NCBI GenBank assembly: GCA_965372135.1
Contig: CBDVBD010000013.1
Coordinates: forward strand, 1 to 36,532
Direction of reading: 5' to 3'
DNA from: CBDVBD01 sp965372135
Lineage (GTDB): Bacteria; Electryoneota; RPQS01; CBDVBD01
DNA: 36,532 bases
Part shown: piece after piece, positions 9,020-16,963 of the stretch
How the letters are laid out: the number at the start of each line of letters is the position of its first letter
Position numbering within the stretch: position 1 is the first letter of the stretch
Position numbers and translations under genes: made by a program
The notes under the pieces: model-generated
Seen by the model: only the letters and a program-made list of their open reading frames with translations
What the model was told of the DNA's origin: nothing
Databases searched by the model: none

Positions 9020-10819
9020 TTAATGGTCATCACTGACTTGGATTTTGTAGAAATACCGGTGGTTGGTTCCGATGCTGTGCAAGAATTCCAGGTTTTGAGT
9101 TACTGTCAAGAGGTACTCGGGATCAGGGATGAAATAGGGATCGGGGCTGCCATAGACTCGGTACCAGATGTCGCCTTGTTCCGGCTGTCCCCCACCGCCT
9201 GTGGTAACTTCATCCCACTGCAAAAGGATTTGATTTGGTGATGGTTGGATCATGGCGACGACCCGTGTCAGGTCTGGCGGCAGGTTGTCTATCGAATATC
9301 CGGAATCCACTTCGGAATCATAATAGACGAACGGATCAGGTGTGTGAGACCGGATGAAGAATACCGACCAGTAGATTCCTCCTGATGTAGAATCCGCTAA
9401 TGTGGGAACCACTGTGGCGTAATACTCTTCCGCGCTAGCAGGCAGCCACTCCACGAAATCCCATTCTCCGGGGGGCCAATCGAGACCGGAGTGTATAGTT
9501 CTGTTGTCGCTGTTGTCCCGGTATTCATCAATCCGGCGGTAGAGGCTGTAACTACTTATTGTGACAGCACCACCCGGACAATGATCGAAGGGATGGCGAA
9601 GCCAACGAACACGTACCTGCCTCCCCTGGTCATTGCCAACATCGGTGATGGAAGCTATAGTCGTCTGCAGGTCAGCCGTCTTCACCAATAGGAAATCCTG
9701 ATTACCGGGGGAACTGGAATGCCCGGCAAACGCATAGCCCCCGTCTGAAGTCACCACAACCGAACTAAAACGGTCGCTTGCAAAATCTTCAATGCTGTCA
9801 CTCCATAAGAGATTACCATTGGCGTCTGTCTTTATCACATAGTTATCATCGTCTCCGGCGAGAAAAGGATCGGCATATCCCACGGCGATAAACCCTCCAT
9901 CCGGTGTTTGTTCCACTGATCTGCAGTAGTACTGCACCAATCCTATCTGCCCGTAGGTGCCTGTCCATAGAGTGTCGCCATTTGTATCCGTTTTAACCAT
10001 GAAAATCCTGGCGCCCGCCAAGGTATTGCCCGCCATGATATAGCCTCCATCAGAAGTCTGCCGAACTGCGTAGCATGTTTCTGAATTGTCGGTCCCATAA
10101 GTGCGGGTCCACAGGCTGTCTCCATTTGCATCTGTTTTTATCAGCCAGAAATCGTCATAAGGCGCAGAAGCATTTCCGATAGTCCCACCAAGGATATATC
10201 CGCCATCGGTTGTCTGCCTCACCGATCTGCATTCGTCATCATTGGGTCCTCCGTAGATCTTTGTCCATTGCGTAGCGCCCAGACTATCCCATTTGATGAG
10301 CCATATTTCTTCACTGGTTATCAATTCCCTATAACCTGTTAGGATATACCCGCCGTCAGAAGTCTGTTGAACGGAATAGCAGGCTTCGTTCATAAACCCA
10401 CCGAATACGCGGGTCCAGGATGTATCGCCTATACTATTCGTTTTCACCACCCAGAAGTCGTCCGACACGCCGCCGAAGGATGCGGAGGAACCTGCCAGGA
10501 TATATCCTCCATCGGAGGTCTCCTGCGCCGAATAGCATATGTCATCGGCACTGCCACCGTAACTGCGCGACCAGAGGCTGTTTCCACAACTGTCGATTCG
10601 CACCAACCAGAAATCGGCGCCGCCCCAACCATAAGAATAGGTGTATCCTGCCACAATGAATTTACCGTCCGAGGTCTGCTGGACACAGGTAGCATATTCC
10701 GCTTGGTTTCCCCCATAATGTCGCGTCCAGATGGTATCCGGTGGTTGCGCGAATGCTTGAACAGTCAGTGCGATGAGAACAACCGCTCCCCATTGATAAA
10801 TCAGATTTTGCTTCTTCAT
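9020..10819 (-). CDS. Secreted seven-repeat beta-propeller-like protein (paralogue)
   Basis: 599 residues; the ATG at 10819 is preceded by GGAGGT at good spacing. It has a signal peptide (MKKQ, hydrophobic core, AFAQ) and then seven repeats of the same YGG...sVqQTsDGGYIlaG...W type as the convergent neighbour. A beta-sandwich/FN3-like C-terminal half follows. Cysteines recur in several repeats (for example DDICYS, NEACYS, SETCYA), unlike the paralogue. No enzyme motif and no sorting signal are seen. Own promoter at 10859-10887. Likely an extracellular or periplasmic protein of unknown role. Confidence 0.8.
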   Translation of the reverse strand: MKKQNLIYQWGAVVLIALTVQAFAQPPDTIWTRHYGGNQAEYATCVQQTSDGKFIVAGYTYSYGWGGADFWLVRIDSCGNSLWSRSYGGSADDICYSAQETSDGGYILAGSSASFGGVSDDFWVVKTNSIGDTSWTRVFGGFMNEACYSVQQTSDGGYILTGYRELITSEEIWLIKWDSLGATQWTKIYGGPNDDECRSVRQTTDGGYILGGTIGNASAPYDDFWLIKTDANGDSLWTRTYGTDNSETCYAVRQTSDGGYIMAGNTLAGARIFMVKTDTNGDTLWTGTYGQIGLVQYYCRSVEQTPDGGFIAVGYADPFLAGDDDNYVIKTDANGNLLWSDSIEDFASDRFSSVVVTSDGGYAFAGHSSSPGNQDFLLVKTADLQTTIASITDVGNDQGRQVRVRWLRHPFDHCPGGAVTISSYSLYRRIDEYRDNSDNRTIHSGLDWPPGEWDFVEWLPASAEEYYATVVPTLADSTSGGIYWSVFFIRSHTPDPFVYYDSEVDSGYSIDNLPPDLTRVVAMIQPSPNQILLQWDEVTTGGGGQPEQGDIWYRVYGSPDPYFIPDPEYLLTVTQNLEFLHSIGTNHRYFYKIQVSDDH

Positions 10820-10858
10820 GGTTCCATACCTCCAGTTAAACCATATTAAGCATAGTAG

Positions 10859-10887
10859 AATATAATTGATTAAATTAGGTATGTCAA
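10859..10887 (-). promoter_or_regulatory. Promoter of minus-strand propeller gene
   Basis: On the minus strand TTGACA (10887-10882), a 17-nt spacer and TATATT (10864-10859). The start codon is 40 nt downstream. The 10820-11195 gap holds this promoter and the divergent one at 10995-11023; the remainder is AT-rich with nothing else recognised. Confidence 0.75.
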
Positions 10888-10994
10888 GGAAAATATTTCA
10901 TCTTGCGAAATAATTATCGTTAATATTATAGGGACTATAGAATAATATCTAATTCGATAATATCAAGAAATAATTTGACCTGATAAGAATCTGC

Positions 10995-11023
10995 TTGACA
11001 TCTGGGGAATTTAAACGTATATT
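10995..11023 (+). promoter_or_regulatory. Promoter of HExxH protein gene
   Basis: TTGACA (10995-11000), a 17-nt spacer and TATATT (11018-11023), a consensus match to the house promoter. It implies a 5' leader of about 165 nt before ATG 11196; no clear structure was recognised in that leader. Confidence 0.65.
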
Positions 11024-11195
11024 TATTATATCGATTTGTGATCGAGGTACGTCGCTGTGGTTGATGTATCCTTGACAGATTTTTTAAAAAACATCCAGCA
11101 TGGTTGGTTGAGAGATCTTCGCTGGGATTTGTAGCATTGCCTTCATTGTATTCGTGATTTTGATCTCTCGATCGGACGATGCTGGGGAGGGTATT

Positions 11196-12962
11196 ATGAA
11201 CGTTAGAAAAATCTTAACGATTACGTTGCCTTTTCTGGTTGGATTTGGGATGCTAATCGCATCTCAATCGGACGTGGACGATCAGTCCAGCGGCGGAATG
11301 GATTATTCTGTTCCGGGTTGGAGCGGACGACCCATGACCCCCGCTGAAAGCACCACGACCGCACGTGCCATCGACAGCATAGGGACACCGCCGCCGGCAT
11401 CGATTACCTGGACGGACGCAGCGGGCAGCACCAACACTGTATCCTGCACAACTTTCGCTAATCTGCTTAGAGAGCAACAATCAGGCGACAGCACCATGGA
11501 AACAGAAACCGAAGCGGGTGCGAGCGGGGTGGTCAACGATGGTGAAGAAACCACCGCTGGCGATCGCATGAATGTGGACTCCACTCTGATCGCTTGGGCG
11601 TCTGCCGATCCGGATGATCTGGTGTATCTGGAGGAGACCTTAATCCATGAGGCAGTCCATAAATGGCAGAAAACCAATGAAATGACCAATGATGAACGGG
11701 AGATCGATGCACTGGAAGCGGAATTGGCGTATAAGGATTCCTGCGGATTGACCGCTGCCAATTGGTTTTATCGATTTAAGCTTAACTTACTTATTAATCA
11801 CTGGATTAACCATATCGCTACTGAATTAGAGAAACGCCTGTCGGAACTGCATCAAGCCAACAACCATAAAGTGTTTTTACAGCATGATCCCTATGGCACA
11901 AACGTGGATTTCTTTAGTTCGAACGCAACGAACTGGTGGGAGGAACCATTACCTATTCGTGGTTCGGATCTACTGGTATATGATAATTATCCCTATTTCC
12001 CGCCGGGACATAGTCTTGGGTTGATCTTCGGCTGGGATCCCATGAGTAATTTAGCAAATGTGATGGCGGTGGATATTTTCGAAGGGCAAATTTTCGGGGC
12101 TCAATTCCATCAATATCCCCCTCCATTTAGATTCTTGTATTCTGCCACTCAATTTGAGAATGGCGGATTGTTTTACGTGTCGGATACAATGAACAATGAA
12201 ATCGTAACCATGATGGATTGGAATGGGGATTGGATTCCGGATGAAATTACTTCCGTCTATGCCAGCGCCTCCTGGCCCGGGTTTGAACCTTTGGAGGAAA
12301 TGCGTGGCGTTACTGCAGTGGATCATCTAACCCGTACTTTCGGGATCAGGGCGACCGAGGGCGAGATCCATGAATCTCATCTCACGAATCCCTACGATCC
12401 TTGTTGGTTCCTGCCTGACTTAGATGGAGATAATGTAGCGGACGCATGTTTACCCTCGTTCATGTACGAATATCTGTCTGTTCCACCAGTGATACAACAT
12501 CCTTTTCCCTGGATTGGTGAAGATTTCGTGCAGTTGTTTGCGACATGGAATAATTCCATCGACGTCTGGGCGACCGATTCCATGGGGACGGTCTTTTATG
12601 AACCAGCACCGCTTGGAACGGTGTTGATGGCAGGAGGTCCCGATGCGGAATGTATCCTTAATCGATCTCTTGTAGAAGGGGAATTTGTGCTGCCAATTGA
12701 CGCAACCACAGGAGAGCGACCGAGAAGGGCAACCAAAGTGGTCGATCCTACACCGCAGCATCTAACGATTCAATATTTGCCCACTGGCGAGTTGTATCTG
12801 CAGTGGGAAGTTGTATCAGGTGCTGATCATTATCTACTGTATGGATCAGAGGACGGGGAAGTGTTCTTCAATACCGGTTTAATTGCGGTCGAAAACGAAT
12901 TCTATATGCCGTTACCACTAAGTGTGAACAAATATTTCTATCGGATAACAGCGGAGCGATAA
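11196..12962 (+). CDS. Secreted protein with zinc-metallopeptidase HExxH motif
   Basis: 588 residues from ATG 11196, which has GGGGAGGG just upstream; ATG/GTG-type starts further up would add a non-signal leader. The N-terminus is a signal peptide (MNVRK then a hydrophobic core). Near residue 151 there is HEAVH (His151, Glu152, His155), followed by E167-x-x-x-D171, the spacing seen in small gluzincins where the later Glu is the third zinc ligand. A helix rich in E and A follows. The rest (about 240-500) is beta-rich and unrecognised, ending in an FN3-like domain. The metallopeptidase assignment rests on this motif only; the surrounding family is not recognised. Monocistronic, with its own promoter and terminator. 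Confidence 0.6.
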   Translation: MNVRKILTITLPFLVGFGMLIASQSDVDDQSSGGMDYSVPGWSGRPMTPAESTTTARAIDSIGTPPPASITWTDAAGSTNTVSCTTFANLLREQQSGDSTMETETEAGASGVVNDGEETTAGDRMNVDSTLIAWASADPDDLVYLEETLIHEAVHKWQKTNEMTNDEREIDALEAELAYKDSCGLTAANWFYRFKLNLLINHWINHIATELEKRLSELHQANNHKVFLQHDPYGTNVDFFSSNATNWWEEPLPIRGSDLLVYDNYPYFPPGHSLGLIFGWDPMSNLANVMAVDIFEGQIFGAQFHQYPPPFRFLYSATQFENGGLFYVSDTMNNEIVTMMDWNGDWIPDEITSVYASASWPGFEPLEEMRGVTAVDHLTRTFGIRATEGEIHESHLTNPYDPCWFLPDLDGDNVADACLPSFMYEYLSVPPVIQHPFPWIGEDFVQLFATWNNSIDVWATDSMGTVFYEPAPLGTVLMAGGPDAECILNRSLVEGEFVLPIDATTGERPRRATKVVDPTPQHLTIQYLPTGELYLQWEVVSGADHYLLYGSEDGEVFFNTGLIAVENEFYMPLPLSVNKYFYRITAER

Positions 12963-12992
12963 TTTCGCTGTCGATAAATTGAACGACATTTT

Positions 12993-13025
12993 GGGCCAGG
13001 AATGAGTAATTCTTGGCCCTTTCGT
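12993..13025 (+). terminator. Terminator after HExxH gene
   Basis: The arms GGGCCAGGAAT / ATTCTTGGCCC (12993-13003, 13009-13019) have one G-T wobble and are followed by a T-rich stretch. Confidence 0.75.
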
Positions 13026-13098
13026 TTCTGTGTTTGTTTGAGATGGAGATGTTCCTGGAATAACCTGAAATCTCTAAGTTGATTAACTTGATTTTATC

Positions 13099-13127
13099 TT
13101 GATTTCTTCTATCCTATTCCTTATATT
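13099..13127 (+). promoter_or_regulatory. Promoter of tRNA-Ser(UGA)
   Basis: TTGATT (13099-13104), a 17-nt spacer and TATATT (13122-13127), 10 nt before the tRNA 5' end. Because the target is a certain RNA gene, this instance anchors the promoter model. Confidence 0.75.
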
Positions 13128-13137
13128 ATAGACTCCT

Positions 13138-13221
13138 GGAGGACTAGTCCTAATTGGTAAGGCAGCGGTCTTGAAAACCGCCGGGCTTTTGCCCTTGGGG
13201 GTTCGAGTCCCTCGTCCTCCG
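13138..13221 (+). tRNA. tRNA-Ser (anticodon TGA)
   Basis: The acceptor GGAGGAC pairs with GTCCTCC (13214-13220) and the discriminator is G. The anticodon stem GCGGT/ACCGC encloses CTTGAAA, giving anticodon TGA (13172-13174). The long variable arm typical of class II tRNA-Ser is present and the T loop is TTCGAGT. No CCA is encoded. Confidence 0.97.
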
Positions 13222-13228
13222 CTACAGA

Positions 13229-13260
13229 TGCTGCTGTCCCGCTCGGGCGGGACGGCAGCA
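13229..13260. repeat. Strong 14-bp palindrome after tRNA-Ser
   Basis: A 14-bp stem with one wobble, TGCTGCTGTCCCGC / GCGGGACGGCAGCA, and a TCGG loop. There is no T tract, so it is not a standard terminator. Its TGCTGCC/GGCAGCA base recurs in the palindrome at 19156-19183, which suggests a REP-like family; it may also protect or help process the tRNA 3' end. Confidence 0.6.
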
Positions 13261-13322
13261 AATAAATAGTCATCAAGTTTGGTTTATTATTGATACGCTT
13301 TAGTTGACATGTACGCCGACAG

Positions 13323-13511
13323 ATGAAGTGGCGCCAGATCACTGAAGATGAAATTGTTGAAGTGATCAATAATCCATCAGAAGAAACCGCTTCTATTAAG
13401 GGTCGTGTCAACCTGTTAGGCTCGTCGGATATCTCGCGGTTGAAAGTGACCATCGAAAGGGGAGATGATGACATTATTGTTGTCACTGCATTGAGAAGAG
13501 GTAAATCATGA
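13323..13511 (+). CDS. DUF4258-like small protein, N-terminus interrupted by an in-frame stop
   Basis: 62 residues (MKWRQITEDEIVEVI...VVTALRRGKS) matching the DUF4258 pattern (H..RM..R.I..eei...I). The family's conserved N-terminal His would lie in the same frame just upstream (HVRRQ, 13308-13322), but it is cut off from a plausible TTG start (13290) by TGA at 13305. So the protein is either translated from ATG 13323 without that His, or it is a recently broken gene. The stop overlaps the next start by ATGA, typical of a translationally coupled pair. DUF4258-DUF2283 pairs are commonly taken for toxin-antitoxin-like modules; this is inference. Confidence 0.6.
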   Translation: MKWRQITEDEIVEVINNPSEETASIKGRVNLLGSSDISRLKVTIERGDDDIIVVTALRRGKS

Positions 13512-13729
13512 AATTTGAATATGACAGTGAAGTAGATGCATTGTACATCCGTATTGAGGAAACGGAAATTGTCCGAACCGAGGAACTGAAAGAAGGTATT
13601 AATCTTGACTTCAATTCGCAGGATAGACTGGTCGGAATAGAAATATTGAATGCATTGGAAAGATACAATCCCAGCGACATTTTCACTATTTCTACTGAAG
13701 CTCTTGTTTTGACTGAACAAAAAGGATAA
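13508..13729 (+). CDS. DUF2283 family small protein
   Basis: 73 residues beginning MKFEYDSEVDALYIRIEE, the DUF2283 signature (Y-D-xx-D-A-LYI). The middle contains INLDFNSQDRLVGIEILNA, the usual second half of the domain. It overlaps the DUF4258-like gene by four bases and is probably its partner, the antitoxin-like member if the pair is a toxin-antitoxin system. It lies between two serine tRNA genes, a common position for small mobile modules. No own promoter is seen. Confidence 0.8.
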   Translation: MKFEYDSEVDALYIRIEETEIVRTEELKEGINLDFNSQDRLVGIEILNALERYNPSDIFTISTEALVLTEQKG

Positions 13730-13813
13730 GAAAGATTTGCAGTAATTTTAACTTGTCAACTTGCAAACTTTCTAACTTGTTCGAGTGGGGACAACTGGCA
13801 GTACATTAAGACT

Positions 13814-13840
13814 GGATCCCCGCCTACGCGGGGATGACAG
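13814..13840. repeat. REP-like palindrome
   Basis: ATCCCCGC-CTAC-GCGGGGAT (13816-13835), a perfect 8-bp stem with a GATGACA tail. This is the dispersed ggattcccgcctacgcgggaatgaca-type repeat found in many environmental bacteria. Confidence 0.7.
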
Positions 13841-13851
13841 AATAGAAGAAT

Positions 13852-13939
<88 letters not shown>

Positions 13940-13967
13940 TATACTGAGGAAATAGCATAAATAGGCA

Positions 13968-14020
13968 ACCATGGATTCTGGCATAGCCACTCCGATGGAG
14001 GAATCCCACCCTCTCCGCAA
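13968..14020 (+). repeat. tRNA-Ser 3'-end-derived direct repeat, left copy
   Basis: A 53-bp element that begins like the tRNA T arm (accatggattc), carries about 22 nt inserted in the position of the T loop, and finishes as the tRNA 3' end (gaatcccaccctctccgc). It matches the copy at 19231-19283 at 41 of 53 positions. Possible attachment-site remnant. Confidence 0.6.
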
Positions 14021-14097
14021 AGATGAATAGAAGGGGATTGATGTGTTTTGTGAGTCTTCATCATGGGAATTGCATATCGCTGTGGAATTATCACCTT

Positions 14098-14136
14098 ATC
14101 CCGCCAATGGTACATACCAGAAGCGGGATTTTTTAT
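14098..14136 (+). terminator. Terminator downstream of tRNA-Ser(GCU)
   Basis: The stem ATCCCGC (14098-14104) / GCGGGAT (14123-14129) runs into TTTTTT. The 13939-14234 gap otherwise holds only the tRNA-derived repeat; the short ORFs there look random. Confidence 0.7.
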
Positions 14137-14234
14137 TCAAGGATTTCACGCCTTGACGCTGATTGTTTGAAGTATGAAACCAATCTGATCAGAAAAGTCT
14201 GTTAATATATTAGTAAGGCATATTGGAGGAAAGT

Positions 14235-16916
14235 ATGGCTAAGAAAGAGACTAAAGCCGATAGAATCCGGAAAATTAAAAGGCTAATTGATGCCGGTAAG
14301 CTTGTTGAAGGTCTGAAGTTGACCAATGCTGATGACGCAAAAGCACTATTAAATATCGGCGTCACTTATGGGAAGAAGAAATCTCACGATATCGCAGAAA
14401 AGATATTTAGCCACATTGTCCAATTGAATCCGAACTATGATAAGGCATGGTCAAACAAGGGTATCGCTCTGGGTAAACTGGAACGATATGACGAGGCGTT
14501 GACCTGCTATGAAGAGGCGATCAGCATCAATCCGAACTTTGATAATGCATGGTTAAACAAGGGTATCGCTCTGGGTAAACTGGAACGATATGACGAGGCG
14601 CTGACCTGCTTTGAAGAGGCGATCAGGATCAATCCGAACTTTGATAATGCATGGTCAAACAAGGGTATTGATCTGGGCAAACTGGGACGATATGACGAGG
14701 CGTTGACCTGCTATGACGAGGCGATCAGGATCAATCCAAACAATGAACATGCATGGTCAAGCAAGGGTATCGCTCTGGGTAAACTGGGACGAAATGACGA
14801 GGCATTGACTTGCTATGACGAGGCAATCAGGATCAATCCGAACTCTGATAAGGCATGGTTTTACAAGGGGAATGCCCAGGGTAGGCAGGGACGATATGAA
14901 GAGGCATTAGCCTGCTATGAAGAAGCGATCAGGATCAATCCGAACTATGCAAAGGCATGGGACGTCAAGGGAAGTCGCCTTGGCAGTCTGGGACGACATG
15001 ACGAGGCGTTGACCTGCCATGACGAGGCGATCAGGATCAATCCGAACTATAAAAATGCATGGTATAATAAAGGGGTCGCTCTGGGTAAACTGGGACGATA
15101 TAACGAGGCGGTGTCCTGCCATGACGAGGCGATCAGGATCAATCCGAACCTAGCAGAGGCATGGACAAATAAAGGGGTCGCCCTGAGCAATCTGAGACGA
15201 ATTGACGAGGCATTGACCTGCTTTGAAGAGGCGATCAGGATCAATCCGAACTTGGCAGAGGCATGGTCAAATAAGGGTGTTTCCCTGGGTAATCAGGGAC
15301 GAATTGACGAGGAGGTGACCTGCTATGACGAGGCAATCAGGATCAATCCGAACTTGGCAGAGGCACATGGTAACAAGGGGATATTATTTCTAATAAAGCA
15401 TGACTATCAAGCGGCAGCAGATCAATTTAGGATTTCGAAAAAACTTTTTACTGATAAAGGTGTGCAAGATGAGATAGAGAGATCCCACAGACTGGATTTA
15501 TTGGCAAAAAATGCATCTAAATTGATGTCATCACTAAAGCCAATTGATGAAAAGTTCACTCAATCCTTAAGCAGCAACGGTTTGAAGGAGTTAAAAAATA
15601 AAAGTCTGGAAGTTAACAAAGAGATCAGTAAAGTTGTGAAGAGATTTGAAAAAATCGATTTACCGAAAGACGCAATGCAGCTATTAAAGAGTAAGGCAAT
15701 GTGTTTCACGGCATTGTCAGATTCTTTGGACTTTAAAAAGGTTGATTTGAGACCTTTAAGGAAATCGGAAAAGGTCTTTGTAAGTTGGAATTTAAATACA
15801 TTTGCGGATGCTGTGCATTTTCTTATCGCTTTTATTGAAGCCTTGAGAAAGCGATACAATAGTATAGATGAAATCAATGAAATTTCCGAAAGGCAGTTAT
15901 TACAGGCATTAAAGACTTCTTTCGTTTTAAATGGTGAATTGTCCGAGGAAATCTTGAAAGGTAAACCATTTAAAGCAAAGCCTGCAAGTAGCGGAATCGA
16001 CGATGGTCCAAAAATCATATACAAACACATCGCAGACACAGAAAAGACTTGGGTGAAATTTTGCCTAGTGCAACTAAAATATTCTTTGAAATATGCGGCA
16101 AAAACAAAAGAATTCGGTTTGGCAATAGAGGAAAATGGGAAAGATACTGTTAGGAAAAAAGTCTTTCAAGCGTTGAAAATCGCGAGTGAACGCGGAGTTG
16201 ACATCACAGTTTTTTCTGAGTTAAGCTTTGACAATAGTTGGGTAAATGAAATTCAAGAAAAATTCAAAAATATGATAATAATCGGTGGCAGCTATTATGA
16301 TGATACATATAATGTCTGTCCAATTTTCATAGATGGAACCTTGATTAGTCCACCATATAGGAAGATTAAACCATCTCCAACTGAAAACCCCGAGTCAACT
16401 GGGCGTGGGATGAAATCGGGCAATATCTTATACATTTTTCAGACAAAATGCGGACGATTTTCAGTGTTGACCTGTAGTGACTATATCCCTATACATGTGT
16501 ATGAAATTTGCAACTATGAGACGCAAGGTGTGAAAGGTGTTGATTTCATTATAAACCCCATGTGTGAAACAAGCCCAAGTGAAAGACAATCGGTATGTAA
16601 TTCAGATTGCACATCATATAATATGGATATAGTTCAGGTAAATAAGGCTGAAGATGATAGCAAGTATGGCAAATCCTGTTTAATCGGTAGAGAACACAAT
16701 ACAATTCTTGAAAAATTGAAGGGAGACGAATTTAGACATGATGATAATATAAAGTATAAATTATTCGAACTCGAAGGTGAAATGATGATGATATCGGAGC
16801 TAAATGTAAGCATGAAATCTCCGCCTGTGGATCCGTCAGCAGATTATTCGGGCAGAATTAGAGTGTCTGATGCAAATCGCTTTGTATATAAGAAAAGTCG
16901 TTGGGTGAATCCTTAA
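14235..16916 (+). CDS. TPR repeat protein fused to a C-terminal nitrilase-superfamily (CN hydrolase) domain
   Basis: 893 residues from ATG 14235 (TGGAGGA upstream). Residues about 35-405 are eleven TPR units of 34 residues, most very similar (AWxNKGxALGKLGRYDEALTCYDEAIRINPN type). Residues about 405-600 are an alpha-helical linker I do not recognise. The C-terminal ~280 residues form a nitrilase-like domain with the expected Glu-Lys-Cys triad: Glu662 (FSELSF), Lys710 (YRKIKPSP) and Cys747 (VLTCSD). The chemistry would be amide or nitrile hydrolysis, or acyl transfer; the substrate is unknown. There is no signal peptide, so it is cytoplasmic. The C-terminal half is AT-richer than neighbouring genes, and the locus sits between tRNA-derived repeats, so acquisition by transfer is plausible. 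A sensor-effector role (TPR recognition, enzyme output) is a guess. Confidence 0.8.
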   Translation: MAKKETKADRIRKIKRLIDAGKLVEGLKLTNADDAKALLNIGVTYGKKKSHDIAEKIFSHIVQLNPNYDKAWSNKGIALGKLERYDEALTCYEEAISINPNFDNAWLNKGIALGKLERYDEALTCFEEAIRINPNFDNAWSNKGIDLGKLGRYDEALTCYDEAIRINPNNEHAWSSKGIALGKLGRNDEALTCYDEAIRINPNSDKAWFYKGNAQGRQGRYEEALACYEEAIRINPNYAKAWDVKGSRLGSLGRHDEALTCHDEAIRINPNYKNAWYNKGVALGKLGRYNEAVSCHDEAIRINPNLAEAWTNKGVALSNLRRIDEALTCFEEAIRINPNLAEAWSNKGVSLGNQGRIDEEVTCYDEAIRINPNLAEAHGNKGILFLIKHDYQAAADQFRISKKLFTDKGVQDEIERSHRLDLLAKNASKLMSSLKPIDEKFTQSLSSNGLKELKNKSLEVNKEISKVVKRFEKIDLPKDAMQLLKSKAMCFTALSDSLDFKKVDLRPLRKSEKVFVSWNLNTFADAVHFLIAFIEALRKRYNSIDEINEISERQLLQALKTSFVLNGELSEEILKGKPFKAKPASSGIDDGPKIIYKHIADTEKTWVKFCLVQLKYSLKYAAKTKEFGLAIEENGKDTVRKKVFQALKIASERGVDITVFSELSFDNSWVNEIQEKFKNMIIIGGSYYDDTYNVCPIFIDGTLISPPYRKIKPSPTENPESTGRGMKSGNILYIFQTKCGRFSVLTCSDYIPIHVYEICNYETQGVKGVDFIINPMCETSPSERQSVCNSDCTSYNMDIVQVNKAEDDSKYGKSCLIGREHNTILEKLKGDEFRHDDNIKYKLFELEGEMMMISELNVSMKSPPVDPSADYSGRIRVSDANRFVYKKSRWVNP

Positions 16917-16963
16917 TGACATTTGTAAAGTAATCGAGTTTTATTTAGGTTTTTGCTTCATAA

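Noticed and set aside
13305..13307. TGA in the DUF4258-like frame read as selenocysteine
   Set aside because: Unlike selD there is no family reason for Cys/Sec at this position and no hairpin of the right form follows; a nonsense change or internal start is simpler.
14023..14205. 60-aa ORF between tRNA-Ser and the TPR gene
   Set aside because: It overlaps a clear terminator hairpin and has no ribosome site or recognisable sequence.
14430..15375. Regular repeats that could suggest a CRISPR array
   Set aside because: The period is 102 nt with no unique spacers and the stretch is an open TPR-coding frame.
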